The position numbers and the translations under genes were made by a program. Of a DNA stretch of 64,000 nt, positions 24,239 through 35,413 are shown piece by piece. Under the pieces are notes generated by a model. That model made no database searches, was not told the origin of the DNA, and was given only the letters and a program-made list of their open reading frames with translations. Numbering within the stretch: the stretch's first letter is position 1; each line of letters opens with the position of its first letter. Source of the stretch: Zingiber officinale (taxonomy: Eukaryota; Streptophyta; Magnoliopsida; Zingiberales; Zingiberaceae); NCBI RefSeq assembly GCF_018446385.1, contig NC_055997.1, positions 40,056,254 through 40,120,253 of the forward strand, in the 5' to 3' direction.

Positions 24239-25341
24239 TTAAATTCTTTTTATTAAGATAGTTTTTCTACTAGCTCCCCTTGGATCATAGTCTCGATATG
24301 GTCTATCGAGGTAATGTATTTGATCCTTGGGGATCCAATATTGATCAAGTCCAGTTTGATTGATTAGGTTGGACTTGGGTATCCATGCTTGGACTGATTT
24401 ACTATTTGGTCTGTTTACTAAGGATAGATAAGATCTATATTTCTTTTTGGTTTTATATCCTAGCCCAGTTCTATTATAAACGGCTCTTTGTGTCCCAAGA
24501 ATTAGGTCAAGGTTCTTGGAGCCCAAAGAAAACCGTTCTAACGTTTTCTCCAAATCCTTAACCTGAGTTTTCAGACTAGAATTTTCTTCCTCAAGTTTTT
24601 GGACTTGAGTTGAACTTCCAGTCTGAACTGGGTCAGGCAAGGTTTTGGAGTTAGTCACTTCTTTTAGGACTGCTGCTTCCTTTAGAAGTGACTTGACCCT
24701 AATATTCGACTTTGCTAATTTGCATAATAAATAATTAACTAAATTATTTAGTCAAGGAATACTTACAGCGGGGTATGGCCCTTCGGAAACGGATACAGAT
24801 CCGTGGCTTCTTTCCGATTATGCTTCCGACTCGCTTTTTCTCTCGGACACATTGATCTGGTCCCAGGCCATCAGTGCGAGGAGACTCGTCTGATCGAGTT
24901 CATCGTCGGTATCTTCTGAGGACGATTCGTCCCATGTCGCCTTGAGGGCCTTCTTCCTTCACTTCTTTGCATCCTTCTGATTAGGGCAGTTGGCCTTGAT
25001 GTGCCCCTTCTGGTTGCACCCGTAGCAGATCACCTCGAACTTGACTTTTGAACTGGGTTGAAACTCCTTGGATTGTACTGCCTTCTTTAGGTCTCTCTTG
25101 TTGAAGCTCTTCTTCTTCTTGTAGAGCTTTTTCATGAGGTTCACGAGCCCGGTTGTCAGTTCATCGTCTACATCGTCTGAGTCGGGTTCTTCTTCCGACT
25201 CTGGTTCAGTTCTTCGTTGTGATCTTGGTTCGCGAGTTCTACTGGTACCTGCAAGTAAAGCAACACCTTTCTCGATTGGCTGTGCATTAGTCTGCTCATG
25301 TAGTTCAAACTCAGAAAATAATTCATCTAATTTTATACATG
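24239..25341 (-). pseudogene. Element G gag, C-terminal part
   Basis: 25341-24959 carries IKLDELFSEFELHEQTN, an acidic stretch and the zinc knuckle CYGCNQKGHIKANC. 24958-24660 continues in broken frames (LKATWDESSSE, LLALMA). 24658-24239 is the coiled-coil tail with KNLDLILGTQ and NRTGLGYK. It parallels the gag of E block by block. Separated from its N-terminus by TRIM H. Confidence 0.88.
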
Positions 25342-25346
25342 ATAAA

Positions 25347-25542
25347 TTTAGGAACGAAAAGAATTTAGATATCTCCACAATAGCATGATATTGTCCACTT
25401 TGGGCCTAAGCCCTCATGGTTTTACTCTTGGGCTCTACCCAAAAGGCCTCATGCCAATGGAGATATCTTTCTCTTATAAATCCATGATCTTTTCCATGTG
25501 TTTTCAATGTGGGACTATGTTTGCAACCTTGCAACGCCAACA
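25347..25542 (-). repeat. TRIM H 3' LTR (196 bp)
   Basis: Plus-strand text runs from tttaggaacg (TG start mutated to TT) to gccaaca. The body shares gatatctccacaat, cccaaaaggcctcatgcc and atgtgggactatg with the other copy. Confidence 0.9.
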
Positions 25543-25604
25543 ATCCCCCCTCAAACAAAGGACCACAGGCTTCCCACGTTCGATCCTTGACCCACCAGGA
25601 CTTC

Positions 25605-25672
25605 CTGCCCCTCGGTCCACCCTACCTACTAGGACTTTCTGCCCCTCGGTCCACCCTACCTACTAGGACTTT
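25605..25672. repeat. 34-bp direct repeat, two copies, in TRIM H core
   Basis: Two perfect or near-perfect 34-base units starting ctgcccctcggtccaccc at 25605 and 25639. Confidence 0.9.
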
Positions 25673-25834
25673 CTTGCATAGCCGCAACTAGGACTTCCTG
25701 CCTGGTATCTGGTCTTCTTGATCCGAACATAGGAGCCTCCATTTTCTTTGTTTGAGGTCAATATTATACTCACATGGCTCAATCAGACCATAGCTCTTAT
25801 GCACAGTCGGCGGTTAAACCTTCTGGCACTCTGG

Positions 25835-25846
25835 GCTCTGATACCA
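25835..25846 (-). other. Primer binding site of TRIM H
   Basis: Reverse complement TGGTATCAGAGC two bases inside the right LTR. Confidence 0.9.
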
Positions 25847-25848
25847 AT

Positions 25849-26044
25849 TGTATGATCGAAAAGAATTTAGATATCTCCACAATGGTATGATATTGTCCAC
25901 TTTGGGCCTAAGCCCTCATGGTTTTGCTCTTGGGCTTTACCCAAAAGGCCTCATGCCAATGGAGATATCTTTCTCTTATAAACCCATGATCTTTCCCATG
26001 TGTTTTCAATGTGGGACTATGTTTGCAACCTTGCAACACTAACA
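25849..26044 (-). repeat. TRIM H 5' LTR (196 bp)
   Basis: Plus-strand text runs from tgtatgatcg to cactaaca. Same length as the left copy, with scattered substitutions. Confidence 0.92.
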
Positions 26045-26617
26045 ATAACAATCCTTGGAGACTTTGTAAGCATCTACCATTGATGCCCACAATGTACTCC
26101 TTGGAAAAGCATTGAGAGCATACCTTATGATATCCCTATTTTCGACCTTTTGCCCGATTCCGTGGAGGGAGTTGAGGATGTCTTGAATACGTGCATGGAG
26201 TGAACTCGCCGTCTCACCTTCCTGCATCTTTAGATTATATAGTTTATTAAGTAATAAATCACATTTACTTACTTTGGTGTCTGAGGTGCCCTCGTACAGT
26301 TCTATCAGTTTATCCCACAGCTCCTTTGCGGTTGAAAACGGACCAACTCTGTTGAGCTCCTCTTTGGTCAGGCCACATTGGAGGGTGTAGGTCGCTCTAG
26401 CATCGGCTTCCACCTTCTTGATTAGGGTTGGTTCCCAATTTTCGCAGGGTGTTGGCTTGTCATCTTCGTCGATTGGTAGTTGCAATCCAGTCTTGACGAT
26501 CATCCACGTCTCGAACTGGATTTTGAGGAAAGTTTCCATTCGTCCCTTCCAGTACCCGAAATCTTCTCCGGTGAAGAGTGGGGAACGAACGGTGCTAAAA
26601 CCCTCTTGTTGGGTCAT
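26045..26617 (-). pseudogene. Element G gag, N-terminal part
   Basis: Likely start Met at 26617 (MTQQEGFSTVRSPLF), aligned with MSQLEGFSTVRPPLF in E, so the longer upstream frame is ignored. Open through LQCGLTKEELNRVG, KELWDKLIELYEGTSD, LHARIQDILNSLHGIG and NAFPRSTLWASMVDAYKVSKD, where TRIM H enters. This is the copia gag (UBN2 type) capsid region. Confidence 0.9.
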
Positions 26618-26858
26618 TGATAGTATGCAAAACAAAAAATAGAAGAGATGTCCCAAGACTAGGTCTTGGATTAGCAGTGGGGGAAATAAAGTTAAGATCA
26701 CGAGCTCGAGTGGTGTTGCACCAACTTCGAGCAAAAACTGATTCGTAAAAATAATTAGAATGTAGCTATTACGCTAGATTCTAATTGACTCCGTAAAATC
26801 GAAAACACCACGAAAAAAAATTACGTGATTAGTGGTTGCACCATATCAACGCGGCCCC

Positions 26859-26870
26859 GCTCTGATACCA
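26859..26870 (-). other. Primer binding site of element G
   Basis: Reverse complement TGGTATCAGAGC, two bases from the 5' LTR at 26873. The 26618-26858 stretch between it and gag is a short non-coding leader. Confidence 0.9.
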
Positions 26871-26872
26871 AT

Positions 26873-28133
26873 TATTGGATCGAAAGCACTAGAGGGGGGT
26901 GAATAGCACTCGTGGCTATTTCGCGTTTTGGAATCGACTTCGTAAAACTTGACGAGTAATAAGAGTAATAAAGTAGCGGAAATAAAAGGCACACAATGCG
27001 AACACAGGTCGTTTACTTGGTTCGGAGCCTGTGACGACTCCTACTCCAAGGCCCGCGGTCGTTAACCGCTTTCGGAGGGAAACAACTATAGAATCGATAA
27101 AGTTTACAAGTATAATAATTACAGCTCAAATTAAAATAATGATCTTATACCAACAACAAGAGATGAAGAAACGAAGCTCCGGGTCGTCGGGAGGTTGTCG
27201 CAGCACTTCGGGATCGTGTCGTTAGCAGCTTTTCGCAGAAGGATCGCTTGGATGAAGATATATAGAGTGCTGCCTCGAACCCCTCTTTTATACTGTGCTG
27301 GAGGCGCCTCCAAGCCTGTCCCAGGCGCCTCCAGGCCGCCGAGTCGCACGGGTGGATTAGCACAGGCCTGGTCGCACCTTATCTGGTTTAAGGCGCTTCC
27401 AAGCCTCTTCAAGGCGCCTTCAAGCCTTGGTCCAAGGCGCCTCCAGCTTTATCTGAGGCGCCTCCAGCTCCTCTGGACAGCTGGCTTTGGCTTGCACCTG
27501 AGGCGCCTCCAAGCTCCATGGATGCACCTCGGATACTGTTCATCCGAGGCTAAACTCTAGTTTTTGGCCCTGCAAAACATGTTAGTCTACCAATACAAAC
27601 ACATCCTGCAAAACCAAGTTAGCACAGATATTAATCATGATAATAGAATATTCTGACAGTCTTCGGACTGTCCGGGTCTGACTTCGGATTTTCGACCGAA
27701 AGTCCTAGGTCGACCCGATGCCTACTGTTCTCTCTGCGGGGAACGCATCCTCACCTACTCCACTCAGGAGTTATACTTGTTGCCAGTACGATCGACTTTC
27801 TACTGGACTCCCGCTTCCCGGCTCGCCCAGTCTTCCACCTGGTTCACGACACCAGGACTTTCCACCTAAAGTTACCACCCCCTAGGACTTTTGCCTGAAG
27901 CCCTCGACCCGCCAAGACTTTCCGCATAGGGTTACCGGCCCCTATGACCTAGGGTTACCACCCCCTAGGGTTTTCCACCTGCCTAACCGCAGCTAGGACT
28001 TTTGCCTAAGTACTACTTAGAACTTTCCTGCAAGCTCCATGAGCCTTGTTAGATAACAACACAACCTTAACTTTGAATTCCTTTGCCATTATCAAAACAA
28101 CGGTTCGATTGTCGGATGCTTCCTGCACCAACA
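26873..28133 (-). repeat. Element G 5' LTR (1,261 bp)
   Basis: Same text as 13559-14859, with the TG terminus mutated to TA. TATA box in minus at 27285-27293 and GGAGGCGCCTCC palindromes at 27297-27535. About 40 bp shorter than the 3' copy because of a small deletion near 27790. Confidence 0.94.
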
Positions 28134-28138
28134 TCTTT

Positions 28139-29660
28139 CAGGTTGCCTAACAACCCTCCCACTACGATGAGGCACTTTGAGCAATTGTGTATCATTTGTG
28201 ATACGTGTTGCAGTTTCTTGTGATATTTCATCTTTTACAGTTGGTACTAGATTAGACGTGTCCTCTATTATTTCCTTAAGAACAAATTTACTTATGGGCT
28301 TGTGGTTCATTACATAGTCCTCTTCTAAAAATCGGGCATTGGTGCTTACAATGACCTTCTGATTTTTAAGGACTATAAACCTCCTTTCATTTCTCTAGGA
28401 TAACCCACAAACAAGTGAACTCCCGTCCAACTTATTAGTGTCTCCCTTCAGCACATGTGCTGGACTACCTCAAATCCGAATATGCTTCAGACTAGGCTTA
28501 CGCTCATTCTACAATTCTATGAGTGTAAAGGGTTTTGACTTTAGAAGGTACTATGTTCACTTCCGTTTCCAGAGTATATCCTCAAAACGAATTTGGTAAT
28601 TCTGAATAACTCATCATTGATCTAACTATTTCCATAAGAGTCCTATTCCTTCGTTCTACTACATCATTCTGTTGGGATGTACTAGGTGCAGTCAGTTGGG
28701 ATTGAATCCCGACTTCTGATAAGTGACTCCTAAACTCTCCTAAGAGGTACTGCCACTACGATCTCACTGTAGTGTCTTGATACTTTTACCTTGACATTTC
28801 TCCACATCAGCCTTGTACTCTTTGAACTCAAAGCACTTAGACTTGAGACACATCAAGTAAATGTACCTGTATCTCGAATAGTCATTTATAAAAGAGACGA
28901 AATATTCGAAACCATCTCTTGCCTGGATAGTCATAGGTCCACACAAATCAGAATGAACCAATTCTAATACATCTTTAGCTCTATACCCCTTAGACTTAAA
29001 AAGCCTTTTGGTCATTTTTCCTTCCAAGTAAGACTCGCAGGTTGGAAAGTTTTCCACCACCAATGAACCCAAAAGTTCATCGGCTATTATCCTTTGAATC
29101 CTACTCAAGTTAATATAACCTAGCCTTAGATACCAAAGATATGATTGGTTCATTTCCGAAGGTTGCTTTCTCTTATTAGAGTTAGAAGATGTGTTATTAA
29201 TTTCTATTTGTTGCATCGTGGAAGTTATTAGATTTATATAAATTGTCAACCAACGTACCAGAACAGATAGCTTCCCTCTTTTTCTTGATAACAACTTTAT
29301 TATCAAAAGAGACAGAATATCAAGTTCTTTGAATAGTTTAGAAACTGAAATCTAGTTCTTAAACTTGGTACGTAAAGATAATTTCTCAAAATCCATGTTA
29401 TATTCCTATCAGAGGATAAACTTCTCCCACTGCAACAGCTGCTACTATTGCAGCAGTGCCCATGTAGATGGTGTTTTCCCTTTCATATAGTTGTCGGGTT
29501 TCCTGGAACCCTGCAATGAATTGCAGACATGATCAGTGGCTCCTGTATCTACACACCAGGTACCGGTAGATAACACCACTAAACATGTTTCTATAACTAA
29601 TGAATAAAATACACCTATATTATTCTTAGTTCTAAGAGGACAGTCCACCTTAATGTCCAA
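28139..29660 (-). pseudogene. Element B protease-integrase remnant
   Basis: 29660-29445 encodes the protease start with an intact Asp-Thr-Gly (TWCVDTGATDHVCN). 29306-28764 holds the zinc region and integrase core (RLGYIN, CESYLEGKMTKRLF, HSDLCGPM, INDYSRYRYI). Two zinc residues are replaced by Tyr, as in A. Broken integrase C-terminus fragments follow, then 28310-28139 with the pre-RT linker (HRSGRVVRQPE). The reading resumes at 13553 on the other side of G. Confidence 0.87.
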
Positions 29661-31178
29661 GTTTTGTTTCCAATCAATATAATTGGGACAACTAAGTCTA
29701 TTCTATAGTATAATAGCTAGGGGATTGAAAACCTAAGAATCACAAAATATTTGGTCAAGACTTTAGAATTTAAAATAATATTGATTCCTCAAACAATATT
29801 ATTTAAATTCACCAACACCTCAAATATCGTGAATTTTGTATGTCACGATAGTGTGGACGTATACAAATTCAAGCATTTGTAAGAGGAAGGTTTTACCCAT
29901 TAATAATCTTGTCAACCTATCTTTATGACAAATAAAATTACCTCAAACACCGTGAATTTTGTATGCCACGATAGTGTGGATGTATACAAATCCAAACATT
30001 TGTAAGAGGGGTTTTAACCATTAATTTTATTATCTTGTCAACTTGACAAATAAAATTACCTCAAACACCGTAAATTTTGTATGCCACGATAGTGTGGACG
30101 TATACAAATCCAAACATTTATAAGAGGGGGTTTACCCATTAATTTTATTATCTTGTCAACTTGACAAATAAAATTACCTCAAATACTGTGAATTTTGTAT
30201 GCCATGATAATGTGGACGTATACAAAATCTCAACATTTGTAAGAGGGGGTTTTAATTTTATTATCTTGTCAACCTATCTTTATGACAAAATTAATAGTTG
30301 ATTTTTCTTCGGTCACACAAATAATAGCAGTGACTCCAATGGGGAGGATACTATTAAATGCGCCTAAGTGTATATCATTACTTGATACTTAGTCCATTAA
30401 ATAAGATTATGCCGCTTCCGATGGGGAAGATCACATGCTCCTAATTAATTTTCTATAATCATCCATAAGGAAGTTTGATCTAGTGATCTGCAAACAAACT
30501 CATCCGATAGGGAGGGAGGCACTCTGAGCTAACACGCAAGTTTGTCGCATCACTTACAAACCAGTAATGGAGACCATGAAATTTATTTACTAATCCCTCT
30601 CCCACTTAGTCATTTAAGGTGAGGAATTTTAACCTATACAAGCATACATCACATGCACACACACATCACAGTAAATAAAAGCAATAAATATGGAAATTAA
30701 TTTTCCAACTATTATGGCTTCTTCCATTACTGTCCTCCGTGTGTTTCCAACCCTAGTTGTTGTCATCTTTAGCCACTGCTATCGGGTCTAGTCGCCGCAT
30801 CTATCTTGCTTCTTATTCCGCTGCGCCTCTGGTCCTCAAATAGTCCCATGCTTCACATGGATACGATCCACGACAAAAATAGAATTTTACATATATCGAT
30901 CCTATATTCCACGAGGGAATGTACATGAAGTCTAGATCGAACATAAATGTAAAATCCTAGGGCTAATATAACTCCTGCTGTATTAGTTAAATACAATCAT
31001 ACACACATAATAAAATGCCCTTGACATGTCCAAGGGTCCAATCACACACAATATCTATAAGTCATAATAGTTGGAGTCTACAACCATAGAGTTAGCACAT
31101 CCTACTATTATCCTGCCTAAATTATGTACGACATGTACATAATTAAACTGAAAACCAAACACACAGAGGCAAACCCTA
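29661..31178 (-). other. Element B leader, no gag recognised
   Basis: 1.5 kb between primer site and protease. It corresponds to the A leader, with matching blocks such as cttccccaTcggaagNgg and acatgtccaagggtcc in reverse. Apart from the tandem repeat at 29818-30297 I see no coding sequence. Confidence 0.7.
29818..30297 (-). repeat. 118-123 bp tandem repeat, four copies, element B leader
   Basis: Units start cctcaaa at 29818, 29941, 30059 and 30177 (spacings 123, 118, 118). Each contains gccacgatagtgtggac, an interrupted inverted repeat, and ttattatcttgtcaac. Homologous to the leader repeats of A. Confidence 0.92.
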
Positions 31179-31191
31179 GCTCTGATACCAA
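31179..31191 (-). other. Primer binding site of element B
   Basis: Reverse complement TTGGTATCAGAGC, one base inside the 5' LTR at 31193. Confidence 0.9.
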
Positions 31192-31192
31192 T

Positions 31193-31583
31193 TGTTGGTT
31201 TCTATGTGAAATATCATATCGGTTCCCCTGTACAAAAATTTTGTATAAGTCCTGAATCTTTACTAACAACCTATTGTGTTATTTAGAAATTAAATTCAGA
31301 ATCGCAAACGGAACTTAACATTATTGATTCCAAATGTACTTATCTATTCTTTTAGGTTTAGACTTGGATCGCAAACGGAACTTAACATTATTGATCCAAA
31401 TCCACCCATGTTACAAATTTAATTAAATATTAATTTCGAAAATCGACTTCCAGGTTAAACATGGCGAGGCACTAGGTCTTCTTGGATATGGGAGCAACCA
31501 CCACTTCCTAGACAAAGCCTTTCAACGAAATTTAATATTTAATTTCCTTATAGTAACCCTAGGTTTAACCAAAAGGAACAATC
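31193..31583 (-). repeat. Element B 5' LTR, segment 1
   Basis: U5 side of the LTR, matching 9525-9911 in the same orientation. Cut at caatc by array I. Confidence 0.92.
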
Positions 31584-32703
31584 TATTGGTGCAGCGGGGA
31601 CCGGCAAGAGGGGGGTGAATTGCCTGCAAGTAAAAATAACCCTCCTTAAAGCTTTTCAACTCTTAAAATAAAGAAACACTTAATAACAAAACAAAATGAT
31701 AGAAAAGAAATAAAACTCAGAGTTTTAACCTGGTTACAACCAAGAGGGTTGTTAATCCAGGGCGATGAAAGGCGTAGTAAGAAAACTCCTTCTCTGAAGG
31801 CGGAGAAGCCTTTTACACTTTGAAAGCACAGAGGTTGCTTAAACAGAAATTACAGAGTTACTTTTTCGTATGAATTCATTGTTAAGAATAGCTACTCGAG
31901 ACCCCCTTTATATAGGGGTTCTAGAGCTTATCAGTTAACCTGAACCTTCGGGATCAGGTTTGACTCGAGAGGGATCGGTCGACTGATCCCAATGTTCAGT
32001 CGACCGAACCTGCTGTACCTGTCCAGTCTTTCATCCAGGTGCAGTCTCTGAGGATGAGCTTTTGTTCGATCGACCGATCATTATGTTCGGTTGACCAATC
32101 CTTATGTTCGATCGACCGATCGGCCAACGGTCTTCCAGCTGAGTTGGCCCGATCATCTTGCTCGACTAAGTCTCTAGATTAACTTCGGTTCGGTCGACCA
32201 ATCAGGAGGTTCGAATGACCGATCAACTTCACCAACGGTCAGCTTCTGACGTAGCATTCGACGTGTCTGCTGCGGTTGGCTTCGGTTAAGGAAGGGTTCG
32301 GTCGACCGATCAATAGGTTCGGTCGACCGAACCGTTGACAAGTCAACAGGAAGTTGACTTGCTCCGGTTCGGCTCCTTGGGTGATTGTGGCCATCCGGAA
32401 TAGGGCTCACCCGAACCCAGTTCCCGGCCTTCTCCTCGAGCAGTCTTCCGTCCCGGCTTTACGTCCATCGAACACCGCGCATGTTCTTCACGCCCACCGG
32501 GTGTACTCTTCCGCAGCACTCTCGTCCTTTGGACGCAACGAGCCCGTCAGCTCCCTTCCCGTGCCGTCCTTCTCGCTAGCTGCATCTTCCGCTCGACTTC
32601 CTACGCTCCTAAGCTCCTGCACACTTAGACACAGGGATCAAATACAAAGCAGGATCTAACCCAAACTTGGTTGATCACATCAAAACTACCACGGGGTTCA
32701 ACA
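31584..32703 (-). repeat. Array I LTR1 (1,120 bp)
   Basis: Starts tattggtgcagcgg (TG mutated) and ends ggggttcaaca. Minus-strand TATA in CCCCTATATAAAGGG at 31904-31918, with GGTCGACC palindromes from 31970 to 32335 upstream of it. The 101-codon plus-strand frames in this and the sister LTRs are side effects of the repeat and have no recognisable product. Confidence 0.95.
31970..32335 (-). repeat. GGTCGACC palindrome array in array I LTR1
   Basis: At least eight full or mutated copies of GTTCGGTCGACCGATC, spaced irregularly, all upstream (minus direction) of the TATA box. Repeated at 35150-35395, 36635-37005 and 39818-40178. Confidence 0.88.
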
Positions 32704-33530
32704 ATCTCTCCCTTTTTGATGTGCATCAACCCAAGTTCAGGTTAGGGTAAAACAAAGAGATAGTAATTTATTGAAATTACTAAACTAACAATTCTGGCAT
32801 AAATTTGCAACTTTAAAATAAATTGCAATATGACAATTTAAAAAAAATTAACTAACTCCCCCTAACTAACTGAACTTATCTTTATTCTCCCCCTTTGATC
32901 ATAGCAAAAACGAGGTGTAAACAAATTGAGTTTGGTAAAAAAAAAATTCTAGGTTAAAATGAATTTTTCAGAATTTTCCAAAGAGAATTTCTAGGTAAAA
33001 ATTTTAAGAAACAGTTTTTCTAAAAAAAAAATTTAATGAATTTTCTAAGGAAAAGTTTAACAACTTTTCAAAGCATTTGTTTAATTCTGAATTTAATGAT
33101 TTTTATCAGAAAGTTAATTAAATATTTTTATTTCGATATTTCGGCTTCCAGGTCGTGGCAAGGCACTAGGCCTTCTTGGTTATTGGAGCAACAACCACTT
33201 CCTTAGACAAAGCTTCCATAAAGAACCTCAATGTTTAATTTTCTCACTGTAAGCTTTTAATTTATATAGTTTTAATTTAGTAAGGATTTTGGGATCCAAT
33301 ACAAATTCCTTCCTATAGGATTAATTAAAAACTTAGGGGGTACATAGTTTCTCGGTATTTTTCTAAGTTGACCCTGATGCTTCCTTATGTACCAATTTAA
33401 TTTTCCATATAACTTTATTTTTTACTTTTGAAAATGATTTAATCATGCAGCAGATTTCAATTTTTCAATTTCTGATTTTAAACTTTCATTTTCTGATTTA
33501 AATTTATCTAAGATATTATTTAATTCAGCA
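32704..33530 (-). other. Array I internal 1, 3' non-coding part
   Basis: Begins with a polypurine tract in minus (aaaaagggagagat), then AT-rich text. 33141-33220 is a module similar to part of the A/B LTR (cggcttccagg, aggcactaggccttcttgg). The same tract recurs at 37371-38200. Confidence 0.8.
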
Positions 33531-33532
33531 TT

Positions 33533-34697
33533 TTATTTTTCTAATTGATCTAATTCTTTGGACAGAGACTTGATAAATTTAAAATACTGAGTCGGGGTTA
33601 GATTGCGTACCTTACTTACCTGATCTGGTGATGCTCCCCCTTCACTGCTGCTTTCTTCTTCTGATGTTCCTCCCCCTTCATCGATGCTCATCTCTGAGCT
33701 AGAAGTTTCTTCTAGCTGATGGTTGGCCATCAGTGCTATTCCCGAGAATTCTTCGACTTCTGATTCGGATGATGAGTCTGACCAAGTGGCCTTCAGGTTC
33801 TTGTGCTTGGAGGATTCTGGTTTCTTGTACTTGGTCTTTGCCTTCTCCTTTTGCTTGCTCTTCAATTTCGGGCAGTCATCCTTGATGTGCCCTTCTCCGT
33901 TGCAGTTGTAGCAACGAATCGTTCTTCTTTTTCTCTCATGCCTCTGCGATCTAAATTTCTTAGATTTAAAAAAAATTATTGAAGCGTCTTACCAGTAGTG
34001 TCGCTTCTGATTCTTCAACCGAGGCTTCGGAGTCAGAAGTATTCATTTTTGCCTTTAAGGCAATGTTCTAACTGGTCTTCTCTGCTCCATTGGGCTCTGA
34101 AACTCGAGATTCGTGAAGTTCAAAACTGGAAAACAGTTGTTCTAGAGTACTTACCTCGAAGTCCTTAGAGATGTAGTACGCATCTACTAAGGAGGCCCAC
34201 TCTGGAGTTCTCGGGAAGGCGTTGAGCACATATCGGATCGAGTCCCGGTTCGTTACTTCTTCTCCAAGGTTCGTTAGTTGCGTTATCAGCTCCTTGATTC
34301 TCGCTTGGAGTTGCGCTACCTTCTCGCCGTTGTTCATTCAGAGGTTTGTTAGTTGTGTCTGGAGGATGTCGCACCATGCCAGCTTCGCTTCAGAGGTACC
34401 TTCGTGAAGCTCCAGGAATTTCTCCCAGAGATCTTTCGCTGAGTCGTAGCTTCCGATCCGACTTACCTCCTGAGGTGGCAGAACGCTGAGGAGGTGGAAT
34501 TCAACTTTTCCATTGGTGACGAAATCGGCTTGCTCCTTCTTGCTCCACGTGTTTTCTTCTTTGTGTTTAGGAGCTGCAAAATCATATTTCATAGTAATTA
34601 AAATATTAAAGTCTTTTTTAAAGAATACCTCCATTTTTCGCTTCCATGTAGCGAAATCTCCGTCGAACTTCGGGGGATGAATGTTCACGCCGGCCAT
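33533..34697 (-). pseudogene. Array I internal 1 gag, broken
   Basis: Start Met at 34697 (MAGVNIHPPKFDGDFATWK). Breaks: stop near 34335 (Arg codon to TGA before MNNGEK), frameshift in an A-run near 33970. The zinc knuckle CYNCNGEGHIKDDC lies at about 33865-33915, followed by a Lys/Ser-rich and acidic tail to LDQLEK at 33533. This is a copia UBN2-type gag, complete in outline. Confidence 0.9.
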
Positions 34698-34748
34698 TGT
34701 TCTGATCTTTGTGCTTCAGATGGCGGTTAGTCCCTCTGAGGCTGTTGG

Positions 34749-34760
34749 GCTCTGATACCA
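34749..34760 (-). other. Primer binding site of array I unit 1
   Basis: Reverse complement TGGTATCAGAGC next to LTR2. Identical sites at 36237-36248 and 39416-39427 serve the other units. Confidence 0.9.
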
Positions 34761-34762
34761 CT

Positions 34763-35413
34763 TATTGGTGCAGCGGGGACCGGCAAGAGGGGGGTGAATT
34801 GCCTGCAAGTAAAAATAACCCTCCTCAAAGCTTTTCGACTCTTAAAATAAAGCAACACTTAATAACAAAACAAAATGACAGAAAAGAAATAAAACTCAGA
34901 GTTTTAACCTGGTTACAACCAAGAGGATTGTTAATCCAGGGCGATGAAAGGCGCAGTAAGAAAACTCCTTCTCTGAAGGCGGAGAAGCCTTTTACACTTT
35001 GAGAGCACAGAGGTTGCTTAAACAAAAATTACAGAGTTGCTTTTTCGTATGAATTCGTTGTTATGAATAGCTACCCGAGACCCCCTTTATATAGGGGTTC
35101 TAGAGCTTATCAGTTAACCTGAACCTTCGGGATCATGTTTGACTCGAGAGGTATCGGTCGACCGATCCCCAGGTTCGGTCGACCGAACCTGCTATACCTG
35201 CCCAGTCTTCCGTCCAACTGCAGTCTCTAAGGATGAGCTTTTGTTCAGTCGACCGATCATTATGTTCAGTCGACCGATCCTTATGTTCAATCGACCGATC
35301 GGCCAACGGAGTTGGCCCGATCATCTTACTCGACTAAGTCTCTGGATTAACTTCTGTTCGGTCGACCGATCAGGAGGTTCGAATGACCGATCAGCTTCAC
35401 TAACGTAGCATTC
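34763..35413 (-). repeat. Array I LTR2 remnant (651 bp)
   Basis: Matches the first part of LTR1 up to tagcattc, then joins gag sequence of the next unit. A further 14-base loss lies between two acg triplets at about 35404. The rest of the LTR and the 3' half of internal 2 are deleted. Confidence 0.92.

Larger units (their letters stand above)
25347..26044 (-). mobile_element. Element H: TRIM (small LTR element) inserted in G gag
   Basis: Two 196-bp direct repeats bound a 306-bp core without coding sequence. A minus-strand primer site (initiator Met tRNA type) adjoins the right repeat and a pyrimidine run (polypurine tract in minus) adjoins the left. Flanks ataaa (25342-25346) and ataac (26045-26049) are a 4/5 target duplication. 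It interrupts the gag between VSKD and the IKLDELF block. I see no 5S rRNA-like segment, so it is not Cassandra. Confidence 0.9.
13559..28133 (-). mobile_element. Element G: SIRE-like Ty1/copia, nearly complete, inserted in B
   Basis: Flanked by a perfect duplication tcttt (13554-13558 and 28134-28138). Minus-strand order: 5' LTR 26873-28133, primer site, gag (26617 to 24239, split by TRIM H), AT-rich spacer, protease, integrase, RT, RNase H, a 1.3 kb 3' non-coding tract, polypurine tract and 3' LTR 13559-14859. A 3.15 kb solo LTR sits between spacer and protease. Lesions in pol are few, so G is the closest to autonomous element in the window. Confidence 0.95.

Noticed and set aside
25347..26044. 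TRIM H as a Cassandra element
   Set aside because: No 5S rRNA-like promoter sequence is visible in either LTR.
32354..32659. 101-codon plus-strand frame, repeated in three LTRs of array I
   Set aside because: Follows from LTR repetition; Ser/Pro-rich with no recognisable domain, antisense to the element.
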